In this document: positions 55,359-63,878 of the stretch, one piece after another | How positions within the stretch are numbered: position 1 is the first letter of the stretch | How the letters are laid out: every line of letters begins with the position of its first letter | DNA from: JBALVT01 sp045110675 | GTDB taxonomy: Bacteria > Pseudomonadota > Gammaproteobacteria > Pseudomonadales > Halieaceae | Direction: 5' to 3' | Length of the DNA: 64,000 nucleotides | Assembly: GCA_045110675.1 (NCBI GenBank) | Contig: JBGCGJ010000004.1 | Span: 1-64,000, forward strand | The notes under the pieces: generated by a model | Told to the model about the DNA's origin: nothing | What the model saw: only the letters and a program-made list of their open reading frames with translations | The model's database searches: none | Program-made: the position numbers and the translations under genes

Positions 55359-55391
55359 CCTTTTAAGGAACAGGACTTAGGAATCGCGCAA

Positions 55392-56291
55392 GTGACTGCA
55401 GCAATTACAGCCCCCGCGCTTGGATTTGGGCTGGGCCTTCGAACCGACCATTTTGATCATGTATTAAACAACCAGCCAGCAGTCGATTGGTTTGAAGTGC
55501 TCTCAGAAAATTTTATGGTGGCTGGGGGTAAGCCTCGCTATTATCTGGAAGCGATTGCGGAGCGGTATCCAGTGGTCATGCATGGTGTATCAATGTCGAT
55601 TGGCAGCACCGATCCAATGTCGATCGAATATCTTACCGCCTTAAAAAAACTTGCCAATGATATCCAACCACAATGGATATCAGACCATATCTGTTGGACC
55701 TCAATACACGGCGTTAACAGCCATGATTTACTGCCGCTTCCCTATACCGAAGAAACTATTGAACACGTCAGCACCCGGGTACGCCAGGTGCAGGATTTTC
55801 TGGGCCGGCGAATTTTGTTAGAAAATGTCTCCAGTTATTTGTCTTATAAAGATTCCACCATGGACGAGTGGACTTTTCTCAATGAGGTGGCCAGGCGTTC
55901 GGATTCACTCATTTTATTGGATATAAACAACATTTATGTCAGTGCGCGAAACCACCATTTCGACCCTATGGAGTACTTGGCGAAAATTGATACTGACCGA
56001 GTTCAGCAGTTTCACTTGGCGGGGCACTCGGATTTCGGGGACTATGTCATTGACACTCACGATCACGATGTACCCGATAGCGTCTGGGATCTATACCGAC
56101 ATGCGCTCGAACGCTTTGGCGCTGTAAGCACTATGGTAGAGCGAGACGCGAATATCCCGCCCTTTACGGAACTTGAAGAAGAGCTTGCTTGCGCCGGGCG
56201 CATAGCGCTGGAAACGATTGAAGATCTCCAGCGGAGGCTGCCTGATTCCGCGTTGCTTCGAGCCACTCAAATCGCCGGGGTTTCGAAGTGA
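55392..56291 (+). CDS. bufB: DUF692 multinuclear non-haem iron oxidase (MNIO), bufferin-modifying enzyme
   Basis: The protein has 299 residues from GTG 55392, chosen because AGGA precedes it and family members start shortly before the GLGLR motif. ATG 55356 is an alternative but lies in a hairpin. The DUF692 TIM-barrel motifs and metal ligands are present: DWFEVLSENF, MHGVSMSIG, ISDHICW, LLPLPYTEE, LLENVSSYL, LLDINNIYV, FHLAGH and THDHDV. By family it oxidises Cys residues of the precursor, with thiooxazole formation reported for bufferins. It is coupled to bufC by a GTGA overlap. Confidence 0.92.
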   Translation: MTAAITAPALGFGLGLRTDHFDHVLNNQPAVDWFEVLSENFMVAGGKPRYYLEAIAERYPVVMHGVSMSIGSTDPMSIEYLTALKKLANDIQPQWISDHICWTSIHGVNSHDLLPLPYTEETIEHVSTRVRQVQDFLGRRILLENVSSYLSYKDSTMDEWTFLNEVARRSDSLILLDINNIYVSARNHHFDPMEYLAKIDTDRVQQFHLAGHSDFGDYVIDTHDHDVPDSVWDLYRHALERFGAVSTMVERDANIPPFTELEEELACAGRIALETIEDLQRRLPDSALLRATQIAGVSK

Positions 56292-57103
56292 ATCTGCGAG
56301 ATACCCAGTCTCTTTTTATGGAATATTTGTTGGCCGCCAACAACGAAAGTGAATCCGCCAATTTGGAAGACAAGTCTGCCGACTTCGCACAGCTTATCGC
56401 CGACCAGGCAGGTATTGGTGTCGACAAACGAATGGCTATTTACTCCAGTGCCTATCGCCTGCGACTGATAGAAACTATCGATACCGATCATGAAATACTC
56501 GGGCTTTATCTCGGCGATGATTTGTTCGACAAAATGGTCAGTGAATATATTGCTGCGAATCCATCGAGTTTTCATTCTCTCAGGCTTTTTTGCGATGCGC
56601 TGCCGGATTTCTTGCACCAGGATAACTTCTTTGGTCAGTATCCGATTATTTCCGATCTCGCCAGTTTTGAGCGCAGGCTTTTGAACGCCTTTGACGCCCA
56701 GGAGAGCGATAGAGCATCATTCAGTGATTTGCAGGCGGTTGAACCAGAACTCTGGCCGGGCATTCAGTTTCGTTTTCATCCCAGTTTGCAAATTTTCCGC
56801 TGCGACAGTAATGCGGTTGAAAGCTGGCAGGCGTTAAAACAGCAACAAGCACCACCTGAACCGGACTACTCGGGGCAGCGCGCCTGGATGTTGTGGCGCG
56901 GCCCCGATCGAGTCAGTGAGTTTATTTCTCTGGCGCCGTTCCAGCTGGCTCTGGTGGAGGGGTTTTTAAAAGGCAACAACTTTGCACAGCAGTGTGAGCA
57001 GATGTTGCAGTGGTTTGATCAGGAGCAGGCCGCCACTGAAGTGTTACAGGCCATGCAGGCCTGGTTCCAGTTGGGTATTGTAAGGTCCATCGTCAGGCCC
57101 TAG
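56288..57103 (+). CDS. bufC: DUF2063 partner protein of the bufferin MNIO
   Basis: The protein has 271 residues with a GTG start overlapping the bufB stop. The N-terminal DUF2063 (HvfC/BufC) domain covers about residues 1-95 (RMAIYSSAYRLRLIETIDTDH; LGDDLFDKMVSEYIAANP), and a variable C-terminal domain follows (LWRGPDRVSEFISLAPFQLALVEGF). Such partners deliver the precursor to the DUF692 enzyme, like MbnC in methanobactin synthesis. No DoxX-like bufD follows; the operon ends here, tail to tail with the leftward SDR gene (11-bp overlap). Confidence 0.9.
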   Translation: MNLRDTQSLFMEYLLAANNESESANLEDKSADFAQLIADQAGIGVDKRMAIYSSAYRLRLIETIDTDHEILGLYLGDDLFDKMVSEYIAANPSSFHSLRLFCDALPDFLHQDNFFGQYPIISDLASFERRLLNAFDAQESDRASFSDLQAVEPELWPGIQFRFHPSLQIFRCDSNAVESWQALKQQQAPPEPDYSGQRAWMLWRGPDRVSEFISLAPFQLALVEGFLKGNNFAQQCEQMLQWFDQEQAATEVLQAMQAWFQLGIVRSIVRP

Positions 57104-58103
57104 GCAGATAGTCTCTCGTGAGTGCTTCAGATACAGTCCACAGCTGCTCGGCCATCGCGTCATCGACTAAATAACCGCCGTCATTGGCCACATTTGAATC
57201 GGAAAAGTACAATCCTCGCACACCTTTCAATCCAGGGTTGGTGGCTACGTAGCAGGTCGTCGCGGCGCCCTCCTGAATGTCTTTCATAAATATCCAGCCA
57301 AGATATTTAGCGGCCCACTGCTGCCAGTTGGGAAGGTTTTTAACTAACTGAGTGTTGATCACGCCTGGGTGCAAGCTGTTTGAGGTCGCGTTGGAATCAG
57401 ATAGCTTCAGAGCGAGGTGCCTGGAACACAGTGCGTTGGCCAATTTTGAAACCCCGTATGCCTCCCAGGGCCCGTAGTGTTTACTGCCATCCAGGTTGTC
57501 GAATTCTATGCCGTTTTTTGCTCGACGATGAGCTCGAGAGGACAGTATTGTGAAGCGACCCTCAGGCGCCGCTTTCACTTCCTCCAATAAGTGGTTGATG
57601 AGAATAAAGTGTCCCAGATGGTTGATGGCAAATTGTCGCTCTACACCGTTTACCAACTGAAGCTCTGGGATAGCCATTACACCTGCATTGCAGATTAAAC
57701 CGTCCAGGTGTAACCCCAAGCGACGAATTCGAGTGGCGCATAGAACGACTGAATCCCACTTTGCCAGGTCCAAAAATAAAGGCGTGGTTTTACCGATGAT
57801 GCTTGAGCAGGCCTTTTCAGCCTTTGCCTGGGTGCGGGCTATGCCTATGACATGCGCTCCGCGCATTGCCAGGACTCGCATGGTCTCGTAGCCCAATCCG
57901 GTATTGGCGCCGGTGATTGCGATGGTTTGCCCAGTTAAATCCAAGCCCTCGGTCACCTCTTCGGCGGTGGAATTCGAATCGAATCTGCTGCGGGGAGCGG
58001 GATTACTAACAATTTGCGCAAGTGCTGTCGCAGGCAGAGCACTGATGACACTCAGCACTGTCATTTGTTGCAGCAGCTGTCTGCGGTTAACTTGATAGGG
58101 CAT
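57093..58103 (-). CDS. Short-chain dehydrogenase with N-terminal export-like leader (retinol-dehydrogenase type)
   Basis: The protein has 336 residues. Residues 1-30 form a leader with an Asn-Arg-Arg then hydrophobic run (NRRQLLQQMTVLSVISALPA, ending ALAQ), like a Tat or Sec signal and unusual for an NAD(P)-dependent SDR. The SDR core begins at about residue 60: TGANTGLGYE, NAGVM (ICNAGVMAIPE), INHLGHF, a Ser in LSSRAHR and YGVSKLAN. It belongs with the retinol dehydrogenase/WWOX-like SDRs. The substrate is unknown. Confidence 0.88.
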   Translation of the reverse strand: MPYQVNRRQLLQQMTVLSVISALPATALAQIVSNPAPRSRFDSNSTAEEVTEGLDLTGQTIAITGANTGLGYETMRVLAMRGAHVIGIARTQAKAEKACSSIIGKTTPLFLDLAKWDSVVLCATRIRRLGLHLDGLICNAGVMAIPELQLVNGVERQFAINHLGHFILINHLLEEVKAAPEGRFTILSSRAHRRAKNGIEFDNLDGSKHYGPWEAYGVSKLANALCSRHLALKLSDSNATSNSLHPGVINTQLVKNLPNWQQWAAKYLGWIFMKDIQEGAATTCYVATNPGLKGVRGLYFSDSNVANDGGYLVDDAMAEQLWTVSEALTRDYLPRA

Positions 58104-58185
58104 AGGTCAATATCTCCGGAACCATTGCACTCGAACTTGTGTTGTTATCTTAGGTGCTATTAATAGGGTTTACCAGAACAGCAAA

Positions 58186-59175
58186 TTAAATCCCTGCCCA
58201 TAGTTTGCCGGAGCTAGGTGCAGATACTTTCCCGAAGGAGTAGCTCAAAGGATGCTCTACATCTTCGGTTTGCAATAGGGGGCCGTCGATATCAATGTAC
58301 TCGCAAAGTTGCGCGATTACATAGGCCGGAGCCATTGCCAGAGAGCTCCCACACATGTTCCCCACCATCAGTTCGAAACCCATTGCGGTGGCCTGTCTGG
58401 CCAGTTGCAGCGCCTCGGTTAGGCCGCCGGTTTTGTCAAGCTTAATGTTGACCACCTGGTATTTTCCAACAAGACCCGGTAGTTCCGTGCAGCTTTGAAT
58501 GGATTCATCGGCAGCCAATTTGATGGGGCCGTGATAGTTGGCCAATTGGTGGTCTGCGTTTACCGGCAGCGGTTGTTCTAGCAGCGCTACATCCAGATCA
58601 ATCAGCTCGCTGTGAATATCCTGCAACAGTTCCCAACTCCAGGACTGATTGGCATCGATGATAAGGCGAGCGTCTGGTCTGGCGTTGCGAATTTTCGATA
58701 GGGCGCTCAGTGAACCGCTGGCGTCCGCTTTTACTTTCAGGGTTTTGTAGTCAGAGTACTTTGCTGCCAATTCAGCCGCGTGTTCTGGATCAATCAGGCC
58801 TATAGTGTACGCCGTGATAACCGGCGCTGTTTGTGGGACTGAAGCCGCCCGCCAAATCGTCGTCTTTTCTTGCTGACATCTTAGATCCCACAGTGCGCAG
58901 TCAAGAGCATTGCGAGCTCCACCGGGAGGTAAAATAGCCTGAAGTGCAGTTTGATCGATTCCAGCTTCAATGGCAGAGCGACAGCTTTCCAGTTGGGCGC
59001 TTATGGAACCGGGTGTCTCACCGAGATAGTCGACGCCGCAGGCCTCCGCTTTACCCGCATTACCATCCTCATCGCGTAACTCAACGGTGATCGTATCGAT
59101 ATAGTCGTAGCGAGAGCCGGCGATGACAAAGGGTTCGATCATCGTCCAGCGCTGTAATTTGTGGTCGAAGATCAC
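58186..59175 (-). CDS. Dipeptide epimerase (L-Ala-D/L-Glu epimerase type), enolase superfamily
   Basis: The protein has 329 residues from GTG 59175, which shares one base with the stop of the upstream gene; the frame extends 50 codons further, but only as an overlap. MLE-like barrel motifs are present: the Lys-x-Lys acid/base (TLKVKAD), metal ligands in IIDANQSW, LLEQPLP and LAADES, and the second catalytic Lys in VNIKLDKTGG. It likely epimerises dipeptides such as L-Ala-D-Glu from murein. The order D-aminoacylase-DUF1611-epimerase supports D-amino-acid peptide use. Confidence 0.9.
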   Translation of the reverse strand: MIFDHKLQRWTMIEPFVIAGSRYDYIDTITVELRDEDGNAGKAEACGVDYLGETPGSISAQLESCRSAIEAGIDQTALQAILPPGGARNALDCALWDLRCQQEKTTIWRAASVPQTAPVITAYTIGLIDPEHAAELAAKYSDYKTLKVKADASGSLSALSKIRNARPDARLIIDANQSWSWELLQDIHSELIDLDVALLEQPLPVNADHQLANYHGPIKLAADESIQSCTELPGLVGKYQVVNIKLDKTGGLTEALQLARQATAMGFELMVGNMCGSSLAMAPAYVIAQLCEYIDIDGPLLQTEDVEHPLSYSFGKVSAPSSGKLWAGI

Positions 59176-60200
59176 TAACTCGCGCCCAGAGCGTCCACAA
59201 ATTTTGATACACCGGTCGATACGGGGTCGAATACCATCAGGTCGGTTTCTTCGGCGACCTTTGCGATTGCCTGCGCTCGGTGGTCCTCTCTCATTCCCCG
59301 GGTATTCAGACTGATTGCGCGACATTGTATGGCGGGATTCGTCAACCGCCCGAGACTGAGATACAGGTCGATAACCTCACTCAATGGCGGGATTTTTATA
59401 TGGGGACTGTCAAGGTTGTAGATTCTTCTGGGGTCGTGGCACAGGATAAGCTCGTCGGGTTGCGAACCGTGTAGCAAGCCCAGGGTCACTGCCGCGTAGC
59501 CGGGATGCAGCAGGGATCCTTGACCTTCGATAACATCCCAGTGATGTTCGCTGGCGCTGGGAGACAGCGCTTCAGCTGCACCGGCAACAAAGTCGCTGAC
59601 AATGGCGTCTATAGCAATCCCAGATCCTGCAATCATAATGCCGGTTTGCCCGGTGGCTCGAAAAGTGCAATCCAAGCCGCGGTTTTTCATTTCCCTGGCA
59701 ATCGATAATGCAGTGTACTTTTTACCCAGTGCGCAATCCGTTCCTACGCTGAGCAGCCTTTTTCCTCGCCGTTTTTCGCCGGTGGCTACCGGGTAGCGGG
59801 CCTGAGAATTGCGTATTTCTACCAGCGATGCACCGCTGCGGTTTGCCGCCTCGGTCAGGCCGTCTAACTGCGCTAGTTTTTCGTGAGCGCCGCTCACAAT
59901 TGTTAAACCCAACGAAGCTGCCTGTAACAGGTCTGGGTGCCACGCAGCGGGGATTTTTCCACCCACGCCGGCGATACCAATCACCAATGATTTTGCCCCC
60001 GCTTTTACGGCTTGATCCAAGGTCATGTCCGCAAGCCCAATGGACACGCCATTTTCGCTTTTTCGAAACTGGCCAATGCAGTTGCGGGTGGCCCATTCCG
60101 CAATGCCGAATCCGGTTTTGCAATTGTCCTCCCGGGTTTCATCCCCGAGATAAATTAGGTAGGGGGCAGGGAATAGAAGGCTGGCGTTTGAGTGGGTCAT
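59175..60200 (-). CDS. DUF1611 family P-loop protein
   Basis: The protein has 341 residues from ATG 60200, which overlaps the amidohydrolase stop (ATGA). It has an N-terminal Rossmann-like part (SLVIGIAGVGGKIPAAWHPDL) and a C-terminal P-loop domain with VGTDCALGKKYTALSIAREM, typical of DUF1611, and DVIEGQGSLLHPGYAAVTLG. DUF1611 genes often lie beside dipeptide epimerases of the enolase superfamily, and family members have been proposed as D-Glu-related or amide ligase-like proteins. I cannot state the reaction. Confidence 0.87.
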   Translation of the reverse strand: MTHSNASLLFPAPYLIYLGDETREDNCKTGFGIAEWATRNCIGQFRKSENGVSIGLADMTLDQAVKAGAKSLVIGIAGVGGKIPAAWHPDLLQAASLGLTIVSGAHEKLAQLDGLTEAANRSGASLVEIRNSQARYPVATGEKRRGKRLLSVGTDCALGKKYTALSIAREMKNRGLDCTFRATGQTGIMIAGSGIAIDAIVSDFVAGAAEALSPSASEHHWDVIEGQGSLLHPGYAAVTLGLLHGSQPDELILCHDPRRIYNLDSPHIKIPPLSEVIDLYLSLGRLTNPAIQCRAISLNTRGMREDHRAQAIAKVAEETDLMVFDPVSTGVSKFVDALGAS

Positions 60201-61759
60201 TGGCTTAAAAATTTTCCTGGATAGCGTCCTGTATGGGTCGCATCTTTCCACACTCGCTGTCCTCCTACCCATACGCCGACTATCCCTGTCGACAGAGCAC
60301 TGTGATTCTCAATGGATGCGTGATCTTTTAACTCGCTAATATCCAGTAGTACCAGGTCAGCTGCGTAACCAGGCGCAATGCTGCCGCGTTTGTTCAAGCC
60401 CATGTGGCTGGCAGTCATGGAGGTCATTTTTCGTATCATTTCTTCCAGGGGCACGACCGGTTTTTTCACGACATATTCATGAATCGCTCTGGTGAAAGCC
60501 CCAAACCCCCGGGGGTGTCCTGAAATGCCACCGTCTGAGCACAGATTTGTATGTGGCCACGCGATCAAAGAGGCAATGTCTTCCTCAGTCATACTCACAC
60601 CCATCACACTGTCGCGATTGAACAAATTCGTATCTTTGTCGGGGCCTCGATCGTAAGCATCGCGCAACAACTGCAGGAATGTTTCTGCCTCGGATGTTCT
60701 TCTGGCGTTGGCAATCTGGGCGATATTTTTCCCGACCAGACCTGGGTCTGGTTCGTAGTAGGTCAATGTCAGTCCCGAGGCCGGAGCCAGTTTCTCCAGA
60801 GCATAGTTTGCCGCTGCAATATCGGTGAAATCTCGGTCCGGAAGTAACACGCTTAAACTGGCTTCCCAATAGGTATAGGGATAAATATCTGCAGTAACGT
60901 CAATGCCCGCTGCCCGCGCTTCATCCAGTCGCGCCAAGATGCGAGTCGCTTGTCCCCACAAATCAACACTGGCTAATTTGATATGTGAAATCTGAACCGG
61001 AATATTCGCTTGCTCACCGATGGTAAGCAGCTCTTCCAGGGCCTCTTCCAGATTCCTGTCCTCGCTGCGCATATGACTGATGTAGCGAGCATTCGATGCG
61101 GCCGCGACCTTGGCCAGAGTGATGACTTCTGCGGTACTGGAGTAAATGCCCGGGTCGTATTCGAGTCCGGTTGATAAACCCAGTGAGCCTGCTGCGAGGT
61201 CCTGTTGTAGCAATGATGACATTTTGGTCACCTCGGCGGCCGTGGCTGTGCGTCGATAGTCGTTGCCCATCACGGCAGATCGGAGGCTGCCATGGCCGGT
61301 GTATGTGGCCAAATTGACGGCGACTGCTGTAGTGTTCATAGAGTCCTTTAGCGATTGTGCCATTTGGGAAGAAGTGCCATCCATGCCGACAACGATGGTA
61401 GTGATGCCCTGGGAAATCGCCGCAGTGGCGTGTGCGTTTTCGGCCAAGCCTTGATCGTGATGACTGTGGCTGTCGATAAATCCCGGAGCGAGTATCAGGC
61501 CAGAGGCATCGATGACTTGATCCCCTGGCATCGAAGGGAATTGTCCGATGGCATGGATGCGACCTCCAACAATTAACACATCTTCGCTTCGCGCTTTTTC
61601 TCCCGATCCATCTATTAATATAGGGTTGGAAAAGACTGTTCCGGGTGTGGTTCTAAGCTCAGGCTTTTCAACGGCGAAAGCGGAGCTGATCAGAAGCAAC
61701 AAAAAACACAGTACCGTCGCGGTAATCCTGGACAGACTTCCAAATTTAATTACTTCCAT
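60197..61759 (-). CDS. Exported D-aminoacylase-like amidohydrolase
   Basis: The protein has 520 residues from ATG 61759, with AGGAG six bases upstream; the frame is open to 61840. A signal peptide (TATVLCFLLLLISSAFA) precedes a metal-dependent amidohydrolase barrel: GFIDSHSHHDQ (HxH), AGSLGLSTGLEYDPG, ARYISHMRSED, VQISHIKLAS and the catalytic Asp in CSDGG. This is the N-acyl-D-amino-acid deacylase/D-glutamate deacylase family. Export suggests action on periplasmic D-amino-acid peptides. It follows the gamma-glutamyltransferase gene by 37 bp. Confidence 0.9.
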   Translation of the reverse strand: MEVIKFGSLSRITATVLCFLLLLISSAFAVEKPELRTTPGTVFSNPILIDGSGEKARSEDVLIVGGRIHAIGQFPSMPGDQVIDASGLILAPGFIDSHSHHDQGLAENAHATAAISQGITTIVVGMDGTSSQMAQSLKDSMNTTAVAVNLATYTGHGSLRSAVMGNDYRRTATAAEVTKMSSLLQQDLAAGSLGLSTGLEYDPGIYSSTAEVITLAKVAAASNARYISHMRSEDRNLEEALEELLTIGEQANIPVQISHIKLASVDLWGQATRILARLDEARAAGIDVTADIYPYTYWEASLSVLLPDRDFTDIAAANYALEKLAPASGLTLTYYEPDPGLVGKNIAQIANARRTSEAETFLQLLRDAYDRGPDKDTNLFNRDSVMGVSMTEEDIASLIAWPHTNLCSDGGISGHPRGFGAFTRAIHEYVVKKPVVPLEEMIRKMTSMTASHMGLNKRGSIAPGYAADLVLLDISELKDHASIENHSALSTGIVGVWVGGQRVWKDATHTGRYPGKFLSQ

Positions 61760-61796
61760 GTATTGCTCCTGTTTTATTTGATTCTGCAATTTCACA

Positions 61797-63710
61797 TTAC
61801 CATGCGACACCGTAGTCATCGCCGTAGTCGCTGGCCCCACCCCACATGGTTCCCGTCTCTTTGTCGAAATAAATAGCGGTGATCGGGCTGTAAGGTCGTT
61901 TATCAGATTCTACACGGTACCCCATTTTCTGCAGTGCCTGCGCTACTCCATCTTCTGCCACTTGAGGTGCGATTTGTAATCTGCCGGGCTCCGATTCATG
62001 GGCACCAAAGGAGCTCTGCATTTGAAAGCTTGTGATGTTAAGCGCTTCTGCAGCCTGTTGTACGTTCATGTCGAACTCGAGCATGTTGAGAAAAAACTGC
62101 AGTAGGTTTTGATCTTGGGTGTCGCCGCCCTGAACGGAAAAAGCCATCAGCGGTGCACCATCTTTCATCGCGATGGTGGGTGTCAGAGTCGCTCGAGGTC
62201 GTTGCCCCGGTTGCACTACATTGAATGGGTTCATTGACTCACTCAACACAAAACTCTGCATTCGCTGACTCAGGCCAATACCCGAGTCACCCGCGATAAA
62301 GGCCGGTATCCAACCGCCACTCGGTGTGATCGATACCACCCAGCCTTCTGCATCTGCCGCCTGAATAGACGTTGTTCCGGCGAGAAAAGTTTCGTCTTTA
62401 CTCATAGTTCTTGCTTGCTGGAATCCATCGACGCCTGCGGCTTTCGCTTTAGGAGGTACCGGGCTCCAGTCTTTTAGCAGCTGTTCGAAAGGATTTTTCT
62501 CACCTTGAAAAGGGTAGGGATCGCCGGGGCGAATATCTGGATTGTTCTGCTTGGGGTTTATCAACGCTCTGCGTTTTGCAGCGTATTCTTTTGACAACAA
62601 GCCGACTATCGGTTCCACCGGCGGAACGTAAGGGTCTCCATAGTAGAAGTCTCGGTCTGCAAAGGCCAGGTTCATAGCCTGATAAAGCGTGTGTATATAG
62701 TGGACGCTGTTATAGCCCATTGATTTAAGGTCAATGTCCTCAAGAATATTCAGCGCTTGCAACATGGCCGGGCCCTGAACCCAAGTGGTTAGCTTGTAGA
62801 CCTCTACGCCTTTATAGTTTGTACTAACAGGCTCTTCGATGTGGACCTGCCATTTGTCGAGATCATCCATGGTAAACAGACCGCCGTACTGCCGAGAACT
62901 GCGCACGATCTCTTCGGCAATGTCCCCTCGATAGAATCGATCGTATGCAGCGTAAATAGCTTCCTTGCGATTGCTGCCGTCGGCGAGTGACTTGGCTTCT
63001 GTCTCAATCAGCTTGGTCAGTGTCGCGTGAAGATTGGGCTGTCGAAATATCTCTCCGGCAACCGGGGCCGCGCGTTGAGCCTTGTCCTTTTCATTGTAGT
63101 GAGGAAGAAAAACGGATTTGGAGTCCGGCCACTGGGAGAGAACTTCCCGTCTGCGCTCAATGTTGTCTGCCTGTACGCCTTCTATGGGATAGCCCTTCGC
63201 CATTTCCAAAGCCGGTGCCAATACCTGCGCCAGACTCATACTGCCATACTCGGCCAGCATCACCATCAACCCTCCGGGTGTTCCCGGGGTGACTGCTGCC
63301 AGCGGTCCATATTCCGGTGGATAGACCATGCCCTTGCTACGGAAAAACTCGGCTGTGGCACCGCTTGGTGCAACTCCGAGGGCGTTGATACCTTTGACTT
63401 CACCGGTGTGAGGATTGTAGATCAGGGCTTGCGTTTCTCCGCCCCAACCCAGGGTGTCCCACATGGTAGAAGTGGCGGCCAGCATCGCGCAGGCTGCATC
63501 CACGGCATTGCCACCACGTGTGAAAATCATCGAACCTGCCGTTGCCGCCAGAGGTTTTCCGGTGACCGCGACCCAGTGGGAACCGTGCAACGCGGGCTTT
63601 GCGGTGCGCGGTTCGGCGACACTGAGAGGAATCGCCACTACTGAGGAAAGGCACAGCGCCAAAGGTAACAAGTATTTGCCGGCTGGGAAGCGGAATGAGT
63701 GGTTGAGCAT
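61797..63710 (-). CDS. Gamma-glutamyltransferase family Ntn-hydrolase, exported
   Basis: The protein has 637 residues and a signal peptide (about residues 1-31). The family N-terminal block is present (GGNAVDAACAMLAATSTMWD), and the self-cleavage site is AGTTSIQAADAEGW, where the second Thr would become the nucleophile of the small subunit, followed by SITPSGGW. The usual TTHxS context is changed to TTSIQ, so specificity may differ from classical GGT. It is the first gene of the leftward peptide operon and probably splits gamma-glutamyl bonds in the periplasm. Confidence 0.9.
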   Translation of the reverse strand: MLNHSFRFPAGKYLLPLALCLSSVVAIPLSVAEPRTAKPALHGSHWVAVTGKPLAATAGSMIFTRGGNAVDAACAMLAATSTMWDTLGWGGETQALIYNPHTGEVKGINALGVAPSGATAEFFRSKGMVYPPEYGPLAAVTPGTPGGLMVMLAEYGSMSLAQVLAPALEMAKGYPIEGVQADNIERRREVLSQWPDSKSVFLPHYNEKDKAQRAAPVAGEIFRQPNLHATLTKLIETEAKSLADGSNRKEAIYAAYDRFYRGDIAEEIVRSSRQYGGLFTMDDLDKWQVHIEEPVSTNYKGVEVYKLTTWVQGPAMLQALNILEDIDLKSMGYNSVHYIHTLYQAMNLAFADRDFYYGDPYVPPVEPIVGLLSKEYAAKRRALINPKQNNPDIRPGDPYPFQGEKNPFEQLLKDWSPVPPKAKAAGVDGFQQARTMSKDETFLAGTTSIQAADAEGWVVSITPSGGWIPAFIAGDSGIGLSQRMQSFVLSESMNPFNVVQPGQRPRATLTPTIAMKDGAPLMAFSVQGGDTQDQNLLQFFLNMLEFDMNVQQAAEALNITSFQMQSSFGAHESEPGRLQIAPQVAEDGVAQALQKMGYRVESDKRPYSPITAIYFDKETGTMWGGASDYGDDYGVAW

Positions 63711-63878
63711 GGACTTTCCTGATCTACAAAAGCACTCAGCATATCAAAGACATTGTCCAGATACCGCAACTGGTTTGAATGGACTATGCTTAAGAGCAGC
63801 GACCATCAATCAATAATGCAATAAGAAATGGGGCGTCTTGAGACATCCAGCCCTGAGTCGCTGTACAAGGTGAAATCT

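Noticed and set aside
59176..59325. N-terminal extension of the dipeptide epimerase frame
   Set aside because: It would overlap the DUF1611 gene by 150 bp; the GTG at 59175 fits the family start and coupling.
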